From CAVQGZ01 sp963712175 (lineage in GTDB: Bacteria > Actinomycetota > Actinomycetes > Jiangellales > Jiangellaceae), in NCBI GenBank assembly GCA_963712175.1, contig CAVQGZ010000011.1, positions 16,482 to 80,481 on the forward strand: a stretch of DNA of 64,000 nt, read 5' to 3'. This document shows, piece after piece, positions 17,183 to 26,273 of the stretch. Position 1 is the stretch's first letter, and the number at the start of each line of letters is the position of its first letter. The notes beneath the pieces were generated by a model that saw nothing but the letters and a program-made list of their open reading frames with translations, had not been told where the DNA came from and did no database searches. The translations under genes and the position numbers were made by a program.

Positions 17183-18116
17183 CCTCAGCGGCCAGCGTCT
17201 CGATGACCGCACGTGAGGTCTCGCCCCGGCCGGAGTAGTGGGCCGCCCCCGCGGCCATCCCGACAACCACCGCATCCAGCCATCCGGTGCCCTGCGCGAG
17301 AGCGGCGGCCAAGGCGCCGGTCATGGCGTCACCACACCCGGCAGCTCGGCCCGGACCCAGCCGAGGTGGCAGCAGCTCGACTGAGGTCCCCGCCTCGTCG
17401 ACCGAGTACACCGTCGATGGGCCTCGGGTCACCACGACCGATCGGGCTCCCATCTGGATCAGCCCATCTACCGCGGTAGTCCTCTGCTCTGGTTCGTCAA
17501 CCGGAGCCGTGACCAGCTCGGCGAGCTCCCAGTCGTTGAGCTTCACCACCGCTGGGCCGCCGCGCAAGGCGGCGTCGAGTCGAGGACTCGACAGGTCGAC
17601 AACGACGGGAACGCCGCGGCCGGCGGCCTCGGAGACCACCGTGGTGTAGGCGCTGAGCGGCAGGGCGTCGCCCGGCATCGGGTTGCACACGACCATGACG
17701 TCGGCGCGCCGTGCTGCATCCAGCGTCACCCTCAGGAGCTCGTCGACCTCGGCGGCAGTCGGGGGCGAGGCCCAGCTCGAGGCGATCTCGGTGGCCGGCT
17801 CGTGTCGCTGGTCCACGACGAAGCTGCCCGACGAGGCGCGAGTCACCACGAGTCGGCACTCGAACGGCTGCTGCTCGAGCATGGGCACCAGCAGCGACCC
17901 GACCTCTCCCCCGGCCAGCCCGCACAGCGTGACAGTGCTGCCCAGCGTTCTCGCCATGCGCGAGACCCAGACCGGTTGCCCACCCGGCATGACGCGGATC
18001 CGCGGGCCGGTGTTCGGGCTCGGCTCGATGGACACCTCGAGCACCGGGTTCGGCCCGAAGACCACGACGTGGCCCCCGGAGTCGACTGGCGTTGCCGTCC
18101 CCGTCGTCTCCGTCAC
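17157..18116 (-). CDS. PfkB-family carbohydrate kinase, 1-phosphofructokinase-like
   Basis: The 319-residue protein has the ribokinase/PfkB fold. VVVFGPNPVLEV and RVMPGGQPVWVSRMARTLG form the N-terminal sugar-binding part, and GRAAGCGDAMTGALAAAL contains the C-terminal ATP/anion-hole motif with the catalytic Asp. The N-terminus (G-x-N-P-V-L-E) is closest to 1-phosphofructokinase or tagatose-6-phosphate kinases. The GTG at 18116 has a perfect AGGAGG 7 nt upstream, so the open frame extending to 18236 is not used. The exact sugar phosphate cannot be told. Confidence 0.8.
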   Translation of the reverse strand: MTETTGTATPVDSGGHVVVFGPNPVLEVSIEPSPNTGPRIRVMPGGQPVWVSRMARTLGSTVTLCGLAGGEVGSLLVPMLEQQPFECRLVVTRASSGSFVVDQRHEPATEIASSWASPPTAAEVDELLRVTLDAARRADVMVVCNPMPGDALPLSAYTTVVSEAAGRGVPVVVDLSSPRLDAALRGGPAVVKLNDWELAELVTAPVDEPEQRTTAVDGLIQMGARSVVVTRGPSTVYSVDEAGTSVELLPPRLGPGRAAGCGDAMTGALAAALAQGTGWLDAVVVGMAAGAAHYSGRGETSRAVIETLAAEVSRRSVPM

Positions 18117-18235
18117 GGCCACCCCTCCTGCTGCCTCGCTCCGCTCTACGGCGGGTCGTCGTTTGACCAGCGGCACGGGCGGGAACCATGCCAGTAGTCG
18201 GACAGTCAACAACGAGCAACGGTCGGGGGTAGGCA

Positions 18236-19237
18236 ATGGTCCACGTCGGGCGATCGCGGTCGCGCCGGCGGTGGATGATCGGCATCGTCGCCACCGGCCT
18301 CGTGCCCGCGCTCGTGTACGTCGGCCTCGGGCTGGGGGGCAGCGACACCGCCGCCACGGTCCCCGCGCCGTCGCCTCCCGTCACGGCGACCGAGTCCCCG
18401 ACCGTGTCATCGACTCCCGCTGCCACACCGTCGTCGACGCCCATACCCGAAGAGCCGCCACAGGCCACCCAGGGTGAGGCTCTCGCGGCCTTGGAGTCGC
18501 TGCCGGTCAAAGGACGAGCTGCGAAGACGGGCTACGACCGCGAGCAGTTCGGCCCGGCGTGGAGCGATGTCGACGGCAACGGCTGCGACACCCGCAACGA
18601 TGTCCTCGCCCGCGACCTCAGCGACACCGTCGTCGACGCCGACCGCTGCACGGTCCGCGCCGGGCTGCTTGCCGGCCCGTACAGCCGGGACTGGATCCGC
18701 TTCGTGCGTGGTGAGAACACCTCTGCCCTCGTCCAGGTCGACCATGTGGTGGCGCTGTCGGATGCCTGGCAGAAGGGCGCCCAGCAGCTCACGCCGCAGC
18801 GACGCCTGCAGCTGGCCAACGATCCCGTGAACCTTCTTGCGGTCGATGGAGGGCTGAACCAGCAGAAGGGCGACGGCGATGCCGCCACCTGGCTGCCGCC
18901 GAACACGACGTTCCGCTGCGAGTACGTCGCGAGACAGGTCGCGGTGAAGCAGCGCTACGACCTGTGGGTGACGGCGGCCGAGCGCGACGCCATCGCCCGG
19001 GTGCTGTCCGGCTGCCCCGAGCAGGGCCTACCGACCGCCGCCGCGCCGACCGGGATCCGTCCGGAAGGGTCGCCGCCACCGGCGGGTGCGAGCGCCGTGT
19101 CCGGCGCGCCGACCGCTGAGGGAGCGTTCGCCAACTGCACCGAGGCACGCGCTGCCGGAGCCGCACCGGTGCGCAGGCAAGACCCCGGGTACGGACCGCA
19201 CCTGGACGGCGACAACGACGGCATCGGCTGCGAGTAG
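18236..19237 (+). CDS. Secreted or anchored HNH nuclease with excalibur calcium-binding tail
   Basis: The 333-residue protein has an N-terminal membrane helix (about 14-33) and a Ser/Thr/Pro-rich linker. A GmrSD-type HNH (DUF1524-like) nuclease domain covers about 85-260, with VQVDHVVALSDAWQKGA as the beta-beta-metal core and DPVNLLAVDGGLNQQKGD after it. The last 45 residues form an excalibur domain ending DGDNDGIGCE, which binds calcium. This layout is common in actinobacteria and suggests extracellular DNA degradation. Intact catalytic His and Asn residues are visible. SD GGGGGTAGG precedes the ATG. Confidence 0.87.
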   Translation: MVHVGRSRSRRRWMIGIVATGLVPALVYVGLGLGGSDTAATVPAPSPPVTATESPTVSSTPAATPSSTPIPEEPPQATQGEALAALESLPVKGRAAKTGYDREQFGPAWSDVDGNGCDTRNDVLARDLSDTVVDADRCTVRAGLLAGPYSRDWIRFVRGENTSALVQVDHVVALSDAWQKGAQQLTPQRRLQLANDPVNLLAVDGGLNQQKGDGDAATWLPPNTTFRCEYVARQVAVKQRYDLWVTAAERDAIARVLSGCPEQGLPTAAAPTGIRPEGSPPPAGASAVSGAPTAEGAFANCTEARAAGAAPVRRQDPGYGPHLDGDNDGIGCE

Positions 19238-19260
19238 CCGCCTGCGTCCCGCTCAGGCGG
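19238..19260. terminator. Hairpin between convergent genes, probable bidirectional terminator
   Basis: CCGCCTG at 19238-19244 pairs with CAGGCGG at 19254-19260 around a 9-nt loop. It begins immediately after the nuclease stop codon and overlaps the stop of the small membrane protein gene on the other strand. No T-run follows, which is common in high-GC genomes. It could also be a simple mRNA-stabilising hairpin. Confidence 0.5.
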
Positions 19261-19546
19261 TCCTGCCGTGCCAGAACGCTGCCGAGAGGGTGCCGAGCAC
19301 ACCGGCCAGGGTCAAGACGGCGACCGGGACGAGCACCGCAACCGCGATCGGCCGCTCGAACGGGCTCAGGGTCTGCCAGGAGCTGACGACGTCGGCGACG
19401 AGCCGGACAACAGCGACTGCCAGTGCGGCGGTCAGCGGCGCGAGGACCCACGCGGTCACCGAGGCGCCCCGGTGATGGTGCCCCGGCGCGTCGACGCGAC
19501 CGGGAAGGGACGTCGGCAGGTGAGGGTGAACGGTGGCGGCTGTCAT
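19253..19546 (-). CDS. Small two-helix membrane protein
   Basis: The 97-residue protein begins MTAATVHPHLPTSLPGRVDA and contains two hydrophobic helices, at about 31-52 and 66-90. The ATG at 19546 has a near-perfect AAGGAGGTGA SD, so the longer open frame to 19675 is not the gene. I recognise no family. It is convergent with the nuclease gene and lies downstream of the SulP transporter on the same strand, 125 bp away, possibly with its own promoter. Confidence 0.7.
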   Translation of the reverse strand: MTAATVHPHLPTSLPGRVDAPGHHHRGASVTAWVLAPLTAALAVAVVRLVADVVSSWQTLSPFERPIAVAVLVPVAVLTLAGVLGTLSAAFWHGRTA

Positions 19547-19671
19547 GAGGCTCACCTCCTTGTCTCCACGGTCGGCTCCTCGCGAACGTCCCATCAGGGC
19601 ACTTCGGCCCGGTCCCCTCGGGGCTCGGCGCGTGCAGCGCAGATCGGTCCACTCTGAGCATCCCCGGGTGC

Positions 19672-21519
19672 TCACTCCATGGGCGGCGGCACGTCCTCGA
19701 CCGCTACGTCATCGCTGGCACGTGCATAGGCCTCGACGGAGGAGTGCACGGTCGGGTAGATGTGCTCGGGGCCGATCAGGTCGGTGAGACCGGACTCCTT
19801 CAGCCGTCGCCGGGCGCGCGACTTGGGACGGGCGATGGTGAACGTGATGTCCTGCTCAACCAGCTCCTCGACGACGTCCTCCAGCATGGCCGCCCCGGTC
19901 GAGTCGATGTGCGTGACCGCCTCGGCGTTGAACACGACCCAGTGCACCGGGTACGGAGCCCCGGCGATCGCTTGCCCGAGCCGCTGCTTCGTCCACGACG
20001 CGTTCGCGAAGAAGAGCCGGTCGTCGAGGCGGTAGATCAGCACGCCAGGCGTGACCAGGGTCTCCGGGACGTCCCGGACGTCGGCGTAGCGCTCCTGCAC
20101 CGGGTCGTAGCCGAGCACGGCGTCGTGCGGTCGGGCGCTGCGCCGAATCGCGTCCACGATCGACAGGCCCACGGCGAGCACGATGGCCGGCAGAACGCCC
20201 AGGACGAGTACGCCGAGGAGGGCCACAACGGCGATCACCGGTTCGAACCGGCTGATCCGGCGAACCTCGCGCCACTGCCGACGTGAGAACAACCCGGTGG
20301 ACGCCTGGATGATGACTGCCGCCAGCACCGCGCTGGGCAGGTACTGCATGGGCTCAGTGAGCACGAGCAGCACGAGCGCGACACCGCCGGCCGCAGCCAG
20401 ACCGGAGACCTGGCTCGTCGACCCCATCGCGTCGTTCACCGCAGTTCGAGACCCGCTGCTGTTGATTGGCAGCGCGGCAGTCATGCTGGCGGCCAGGTTG
20501 CCGGCCGACAGCGCCAACATCTCCTGGTCGGCGTCCACCCGCTCTCCGTGCCGTTCGGCGAACGAGCGCGCGGTCAGGATGGAGTCGGAGAACGTGACGA
20601 GGTAGATCCCGACGGCAGCCGGCAGCAGGCTCGCCAGCAGGTCAGGCTCGACGGACGGCAGCACAAAGCTCGGCAGCCCCGCCGGGACCGGGCCGATCGT
20701 GTCGACGCCGGAGGACGCGAGGGACAGCCACCACGAGATGGCGATGCCCGCGACCACGACCACGAGCGCCCCAGGGAAGGTGGGTCGCACCCGACGGCCC
20801 ACCACAAGCAGAGCGAGAGCACCGAGCCCCACCAGCGCCGTCTCGACTTGCAGCTGCGGAATCCCCTGAACCGTCTGGACGACCTCTCCGATGACGTTGT
20901 CGGCATCGACCTCGATTCCGAGCAGGTCTGGGATCTGGCCGACGATGAGCAGCACGGCGACACCGTGGATGTAGCCGACGAGGACGGGTAGGGACAGGTA
21001 GTCGGCCAGCCACCCCATCCTGAGCAAGTACGTCAGCAGGTAGACGCCGGCGACGAGCAGGGCCAGCATTGCCGCTTGGCCCGCACGCTCCTCACCGCTG
21101 ATGGCCGAGGTTGCCAGCGCTGCCGCCACGAGGATGGAGGTCGTTCCCTCGGCACCGATGACGACCCGCGGGGACGAGCTGACGAAGGCGAAAGCGACGA
21201 CCGGCAGCACCGAGCCGTAGAGCCCCATCGAGATAGGGACGTCGGCGATCTTCGCGTACGCCATCCCGGAGGGCAGCGCGAGCGCGGCGACCGTCAGCCC
21301 GGCGAGCACATCCGTGCGCAGCCGTCCGCGCGAGTACGAGCGCAGCGTGGCCAGCAGCGGCAGCAAGCGGCCCACCAAGGGCTTGCGTGGAGGGTGCTTG
21401 AAGGGGTTAGCGCCCTGGTAGACATGGCCGTACGGCATGAGTGGCGCGCCGTCAGGGCGCTCGTCGTCTACTGGTAGCTCGTACACACGCGCATCATCGC
21501 CTGCTTTGGCCTGGTCCAT
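19672..21519 (-). CDS. SulP-family anion transporter with STAS domain
   Basis: The protein is about 615 residues. The N-terminal two thirds hold the SulP core of many helices, including GLTVAALALPSGMAYAKIAD (the typical 'P.gmAYA' entry) and INSSGSRTAVNDAMGSTSQVSG. The C-terminal 110 residues are a STAS domain (HIDSTGAAMLEDVVEEL). SulP proteins move sulfate, bicarbonate or other anions. The substrate cannot be read here. A GTG further upstream (21567) is possible but has no SD. The ATG at 21519 was chosen for its typical tail length. It is divergent from the subtilase gene. Confidence 0.9.
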   Translation of the reverse strand: MDQAKAGDDARVYELPVDDERPDGAPLMPYGHVYQGANPFKHPPRKPLVGRLLPLLATLRSYSRGRLRTDVLAGLTVAALALPSGMAYAKIADVPISMGLYGSVLPVVAFAFVSSSPRVVIGAEGTTSILVAAALATSAISGEERAGQAAMLALLVAGVYLLTYLLRMGWLADYLSLPVLVGYIHGVAVLLIVGQIPDLLGIEVDADNVIGEVVQTVQGIPQLQVETALVGLGALALLVVGRRVRPTFPGALVVVVAGIAISWWLSLASSGVDTIGPVPAGLPSFVLPSVEPDLLASLLPAAVGIYLVTFSDSILTARSFAERHGERVDADQEMLALSAGNLAASMTAALPINSSGSRTAVNDAMGSTSQVSGLAAAGGVALVLLVLTEPMQYLPSAVLAAVIIQASTGLFSRRQWREVRRISRFEPVIAVVALLGVLVLGVLPAIVLAVGLSIVDAIRRSARPHDAVLGYDPVQERYADVRDVPETLVTPGVLIYRLDDRLFFANASWTKQRLGQAIAGAPYPVHWVVFNAEAVTHIDSTGAAMLEDVVEELVEQDITFTIARPKSRARRRLKESGLTDLIGPEHIYPTVHSSVEAYARASDDVAVEDVPPPME

Positions 21520-21615
21520 CCACCGATCGCCCGTACTCGACGCACACAGACTGCGCGGTTCCGCCACGGGCGCCGGCTCGCTCGTCCTAGTCTCGTGGAG
21601 CGGAGGTGGCGCCCG

Positions 21616-22818
21616 ATGACCGAGACCTACACCGTTCTGCGCGACATGAGCCTCACCAGCAGTGACGAGCCCTTCCGCGCCCGGCTCGGGGCGCTGGACT
21701 CCACGCTCGCCCCGTCAGCGCCGCGGATCGATCGCGCCGACCTGGACAAGCAGGAGGTCCGCGACCTGTCCCGAGCCCCCGAGGTGCGCGCGATCGCGCC
21801 GGTCATGCCGACGGACCTCGTCCGTCCCGTCTCCGACGACGCGGCCGGGTCGGACGTCGCCGCCGATCCCGCTCCTGGCGGTGTGGCCTGGGGCGTGACG
21901 GCAGTTGGTGCCGACACCTCGGGGCGTGACGGAAGCGGGGTCAGCGTGGCGGTGCTCGACACGGGCATCGATGCCGCCCACCCCGCCTTCTCCGGCGTGA
22001 GCATCGACGAGCATGACTTCTCCGGCAGCGGCAACGGTGACCGGCAGGGTCACGGCACCCACTGCGCCGGAACCGTGCTCGGGCGAGACGTCGACGGGAC
22101 GCGCATCGGAGTTGCCCGGGGGGTGGAGCGTGCTCTCATCGGCAAGGTGCTCGGAGACGACGGAAGCGGGGACTCCGACATGCTCTTCCGTGGGATGCAG
22201 TGGGCCGTGCAGCAGGGCGCCCAGGTCATCTCGATGTCGCTCGGGTTCGACTTCCCGGGACTGGTGAAGAGGCTCGCCGACCGCGGCTGGCCCGTCGACC
22301 TGGCGACCTCCCGTGCGCTGGAGGCCTACCGCGCCAACCTCCGGATGTTCGACGCACTCATGCAGATGATCGCGGCACAGGTCGCGTTCACGAACGGCGT
22401 GGTCGTGGTCGCAGCCTCCGGCAACGAGAGCAAGCGTCACGTCAACCCTGAGCACGAGATCGGGGTGTCACTGCCGGCGGCCGCGAACGGGGTTCTCTCG
22501 ACCGGAGCCCTCGGACGATCCGTCGACGGCCTGGTCGTCGCGCCGTTCTCCAACACCTACCCACAGATCTCAGGTCCGGGCGTCGGGGTGCTGTCCGCTC
22601 GAGCAGGCGGAGGGCTTGTCAGCCTCAACGGCACCTCCATGGCCACCCCCCACGCGGCCGGAGTCGCGGCCACGTGGTGGCAGGAGGTACGGGAGTCAGC
22701 GCTGCCGCCGACCGCGTCCACGGTCACGTCCCGGCTTCTCGCAAACGCCGACCTCACAGCCTTGGCGCCAGGTGTCGACGTCGCCGACCGCGGAGTCGGC
22801 CTGGTTCGCACCCCGTAG
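21616..22818 (+). CDS. Subtilisin-like serine protease (S8 family), intact
   Basis: The 400-residue protein has a full subtilase triad: D115 in VAVLDTGIDAAHP, H146 in GHGTHCAG and S341 in NGTSMATPHAAG, with the oxyanion asparagine N270 in AASGNES. The first 90 residues contain an I9-like region (VLRDMSLTSSDEPF...). No signal peptide is visible, so it acts in the cytoplasm or leaves by an unknown route. The ATG at 21616 follows GGAGGTGG at the ideal distance. A second, damaged subtilase gene lies 158 bp downstream on the same strand. Confidence 0.9.
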   Translation: MTETYTVLRDMSLTSSDEPFRARLGALDSTLAPSAPRIDRADLDKQEVRDLSRAPEVRAIAPVMPTDLVRPVSDDAAGSDVAADPAPGGVAWGVTAVGADTSGRDGSGVSVAVLDTGIDAAHPAFSGVSIDEHDFSGSGNGDRQGHGTHCAGTVLGRDVDGTRIGVARGVERALIGKVLGDDGSGDSDMLFRGMQWAVQQGAQVISMSLGFDFPGLVKRLADRGWPVDLATSRALEAYRANLRMFDALMQMIAAQVAFTNGVVVVAASGNESKRHVNPEHEIGVSLPAAANGVLSTGALGRSVDGLVVAPFSNTYPQISGPGVGVLSARAGGGLVSLNGTSMATPHAAGVAATWWQEVRESALPPTASTVTSRLLANADLTALAPGVDVADRGVGLVRTP

Positions 22819-22976
22819 GTCCTCCCCCACGGCGGAGCGAGAAGAAGGCAGTAGCCAGGTGAGCCCACAAGGAATACCGTCGAACAGACAGCCGGTCGTC
22901 CAGGATCAGCCCGGACCAGCAGGCCCACGACCAGCGGGAGATCTGCTCGGCCGACGAGCCCGAGAGGAGACCCATC

Positions 22977-24400
22977 ATGGCGCCGCGTGAACCCCGCAGC
23001 ATGCACGGCTGGAGAGGGAAGGTCGTGTTCGGGCCGTCCGGCCTGCCACCGGCGTTCCGGCCCGGCCAGGTCCTGATCAAGACCGAGGAGAACCTCTCGC
23101 TCGACGAGCTCGTGAGCCAAGGGGTGCTTCGAGCCGACGATGCTCCGCCCACGCTCGTGCGCGAAGGGACCCCTGACGGTTGGACGAGGCTCGAGCTGCC
23201 CGGACGTGCCGAGCTCCCCGACCGGAGCACGGAGGAGATCGAGGAGGTGACGCGCGAGACCCTCCGGATCGTCGACGCCCTTCGCGCCAGGGGGCAGGAT
23301 GCCCAGCCCAACCACGTCTTCTTCGCCGACCCGTTCACGGCCAACCCCTTCACGGCCAACCCCTTCACAGCCAACCCCTTCACGGCCAACCCCTTCACAG
23401 CCAACCCGTTCACGGCCAACCCCTTCACGGCGAACGAGAACGGCTGGCCGTCAGCCGACGCGCACGAGACGGGGATCCGGCCTAGCACAGCCGAACCGGT
23501 TGACCCACCTGCGCAGAAGCTGAGCTCACTGGTGAACGGCCGGACGTCGACCCGGAGCACGGTCCGCCCGGCGAAGATCCTCGTCCTGGACACGGGCCTG
23601 CCCAATGGGAGACGTCACGGATCCCATGCTGACAACGACGTCCACCGACCCGGAGGAGCAAGACAAGCCGGATGCCGAACAGCCCACGGATGGCCGGCTC
23701 GACCCGGCGGCCGGGCACGGGATGTTCATCAAGTCGATCATCACCCGGCTCGCCCCCTCCAGCGAGGTAGACGTGGTCCGCGTCCTCGACGGCCTCGGCG
23801 CCGGCGACGAGCAGGAGATCCACGCCGCGCTCATGGCGGGCGTCGGGAAGTACGACCTGGTGAACCTGTCGTTCGGCACCTACACGCCCTACTTCCCCAA
23901 GCTCCTCTGGGAGGCCATTACCGCCCTGCAGCGCGGCGCACCCATGGGTGAGCACCGCGAACGACGCCAGGGCGGCTGTGGTCGTCGCGTCGGCCGGCAA
24001 CGACGGCACATCGGCGGCCCCGATGCCTGCCTCCCTGCCAGGCGTGGTGTCCGTGGCTGCGCTCGACGAGAGCGGGTGCAGCCCGGCCTGGTTCTCCAAC
24101 TACGGACCCTGGGTCACCGCGTGTGCACCAGGCACGAAGATCCATGCCGACTTCTGGACGTGGATGGGCGAGCGGACCTGGACAGGCGGGGCACGGTGGT
24201 CCGGCACGTCCTTCGCCGCCCCTTACGTCGTCGGGGCACTCGCCCAGGAGATGGGCAGACGGGCCGCCGAGATGCAGGGACCCAACCCGTCGCCAGACGC
24301 GCGGGACGCCGTCACAGTCCTGCTCCACGACCCGACTCTGCCCCGACTGCCCTGGCACGGGACGATCGTGAAGGGTCGATCGCCGAACGCAGTTGGCTAG
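22977..24400 (+). pseudogene. Second S8 subtilase gene, split by two apparent frameshifts
   Basis: Three consecutive frames together spell one subtilase. Frame 1 (22977 to about 23604) gives a 200-residue N-terminal region with a pentapeptide repeat and the Asp motif KILVLDTGLP. Frame 2 (about 23602-23945) gives the His motif DPAAGHGMFIKSII and VNLSFGTY. Frame 3 (about 23945-24400) gives VVVASAGNDGT and the Ser motif SGTSFAAPYVVGAL. No frame has all three catalytic residues. The breaks fall at CCCAATGGGA and ACCCATGGGT. They may be real mutations or sequencing errors. SD GAGAGGAGA precedes the ATG at 22977. It is probably a recent loss or an intact gene read wrongly. Confidence 0.75.
23331..23435 (+). 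repeat. Seven tandem 15-bp repeats encoding PFTAN
   Basis: Seven copies of a 15-bp unit (cccttcacggccaac with a few third-position changes) encode (PFTAN)x7 in the linker between the N-terminal region and the protease domain of the damaged subtilase. The copies differ only at synonymous sites, which suggests that the peptide is under selection, or that expansion was recent and homogenised. They are perfectly in phase with the reading frame. Confidence 0.95.
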
Positions 24401-24431
24401 GGACGCCCGTGGGCACTCCCTGAGCCGGGCC

Positions 24432-25115
24432 CTAGGCTCGCGTCCGGCCCCTGTCACTCGTTTCCGAAGGCGACTTCTGCTCCCGGTACCTTCCCCATTC
24501 CCACCAGACGTAGAGGCTGGCGACGAGCAGTGCGACGGCCAGTGCCCACCAGCCGTAGGCAAGGGCGACGAACACGGGTCCCATCACCATCAGTGACAGG
24601 TAGGGGGAGAAGGTCGGGGCGTGTTCCCCGTCCGGGCCGACGTGCGCCCTCTCGTCAGGGGTGAACGAGTACCGCCTCGCACGTCGAATCATGGTGATCG
24701 AGCCATCCGCGCGCGTCAGGTCGACCTCGAAGCCGGTCCCCTCCAAGCGCTGGACCTCACGCTGCTGGGCCAGGGACGCGAACCGCGGCGCAGGCGGGAT
24801 TCGCCGCCGGCCAGCCTCCCAGACGCCGTAGGCGAACCCGCCCGCGACCACCGCGGCAACCGCCCACACCGGGACCGCCCATGAGTCGCCGACGAGCCTG
24901 CTCAGGCTCGAGGACGCGAGCACGAGCAGCGCAACGGGGAAGACGACCGCACCCGCAGCCACGACCAAGCGCACGATGGAGGTCCTCAGCCCCGGCATCA
25001 TCGAGCGCTCGACGTAGCGGGCGGCATGCAGCCAGGCACACGGCGCGCACATCAGCACCAGGACCAGCGCCACCGACCAGACCAGCTGGCTCTCGACGTC
25101 GACGTGGACACCCAT
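24432..25115 (-). CDS. Membrane protein of unknown function
   Basis: The 227-residue protein has hydrophobic helices at about 10-30, 45-70, 78-98 and, after a central soluble stretch of about 75 residues (residues 105-175), two more near 175-212. The central loop (EGTGFEVDLTRADGSITMIR) looks like a small beta domain. I recognise no family. The SD GAGGGA lies 6 nt before the ATG. No coupling to neighbours is seen. It is likely a real gene from its codon pattern. Confidence 0.65.
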   Translation of the reverse strand: MGVHVDVESQLVWSVALVLVLMCAPCAWLHAARYVERSMMPGLRTSIVRLVVAAGAVVFPVALLVLASSSLSRLVGDSWAVPVWAVAAVVAGGFAYGVWEAGRRRIPPAPRFASLAQQREVQRLEGTGFEVDLTRADGSITMIRRARRYSFTPDERAHVGPDGEHAPTFSPYLSLMVMGPVFVALAYGWWALAVALLVASLYVWWEWGRYREQKSPSETSDRGRTRA

Positions 25116-25286
25116 GACACATCCCTCGTCTTACGTGCTACCCGCGTTCTTCTCCTCCAGCCAGGGCTGAGGGACCTCACCACGTCTGCTCGACACCACA
25201 GCCAGCGCTCAAGCATTGAGCAGTGACCGGGGGCTCACCCCTCGGCCCGTCTCGGCCGGGTCCTGAAGGACGGCTGGGGCACCTGA

Positions 25287-26165
25287 TCATGGCCCGGTAC
25301 GGCTGCGTGGCCCCCACAGGTCAGGACCTCGACCATCGAGAAAGCCGTCGACGACGGCAAGAAACCGGTCCGGCTCCTCGACGAAAGGGGCGTGCCCACT
25401 ACGTTCGAAGAGCACGACCCGGCTCCCGGTGATGCCTGTGGCGAGCTCCTCGGTGCACACCGGAGGGGTCTGAGGGTCGTGGCGTCCGACCACCAGCAGG
25501 GTGGGAGCGCCGACCTCGTGCAGGCGGTCCCGGTACTCCACCCGGCGCACCGACGTCAGCCAGCATGAGCGAGCCGGTGCAGGAGTGTGGGGATCACGCG
25601 GGTCGATCGGGCGGAGCTGCACGTGCCTGCTGTCGACGTACGAGGCACTCGTCACGAGGTTGTCCAATCGCTTGTGCGTGGCGAGGTTGCCGTGTCCGGT
25701 CATGTGCCGAAACCCGTACCACAGGCACTGCCACCACTCCGAGTCCCGCCAGGGGTCCCAGTTGTGCGGAACGCTCCACCGGCGGACTGCGGCGAAGCCG
25801 GAGCACGCGCCCACGAGCACCAGACGGCGCACGATTGTCGGTCGCTCGACGGCGAGGGCCAGAGCGCACAGCGCGCCCATGCTGTGGCCGATGAGGTCAA
25901 CTGGCGGGTCGACCCCGGCCACCCTCAGGCTCTCTACGGCCGAGTCGAGCATCTCGGTGACGTCGCACCTCATCGGCCGTGTCGACCGATAGGCACCCGG
26001 CGGGTCGAAGGTCACCACCTGTCGACCGAGCCTGGTCACCGACCCGCTCAGGACGTCCTCCCCCATGGGACGGTTCGTGGAGGCATGGGGATAGGGCATG
26101 ACCAGGGTCGGCTCGCCGGTGCCCACCCGGTACACCGCGAGACCGCGGTTCACGTCCACTCGCAT
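25287..26165 (-). CDS. Alpha/beta hydrolase
   Basis: The 292-residue protein has an alpha/beta hydrolase pattern: GHSMGA nucleophile elbow after PVDLI, an oxyanion region around MPYPHAST, the acid in VVGRHDPQTPP and the base in SGHAPFVEEP near the end. Such enzymes act on esters, lactones or epoxides, and the substrate is unknown. GGAGGG lies 10 nt before the ATG at 26165, so the frame extending to 26219 is not needed. The neighbour on the same strand upstream is the 80-residue protein at 26274, 108 bp away. Confidence 0.82.
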   Translation of the reverse strand: MRVDVNRGLAVYRVGTGEPTLVMPYPHASTNRPMGEDVLSGSVTRLGRQVVTFDPPGAYRSTRPMRCDVTEMLDSAVESLRVAGVDPPVDLIGHSMGALCALALAVERPTIVRRLVLVGACSGFAAVRRWSVPHNWDPWRDSEWWQCLWYGFRHMTGHGNLATHKRLDNLVTSASYVDSRHVQLRPIDPRDPHTPAPARSCWLTSVRRVEYRDRLHEVGAPTLLVVGRHDPQTPPVCTEELATGITGSRVVLFERSGHAPFVEEPDRFLAVVDGFLDGRGPDLWGPRSRTGP

Positions 26166-26273
26166 CCGCGCAGGTCCCTCCAGATCCCGGCACCGCGCCG
26201 GCGCAGGCCCCACCGGCACGATAGAAGCAGGTCTCCTTGACCCCGCGATACCACCACGAGCCGATGCGTTCGT

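Noticed and set aside
18236..19237. Type IV (GmrSD) restriction enzyme
   Set aside because: Only the HNH part is present, it follows a membrane helix, and it carries an excalibur tail. A secreted nuclease fits better.
23331..23435. CRISPR array
   Set aside because: The units are 15 bp with no spacers and lie in phase in a protein-coding frame. No CRISPR array was found in the window.
25207..25221. GCTCAA-GCA-TTGAGC short palindrome as an operator
   Set aside because: Only 6 bp per arm and placed well downstream of any likely promoter. Such short palindromes occur by chance.
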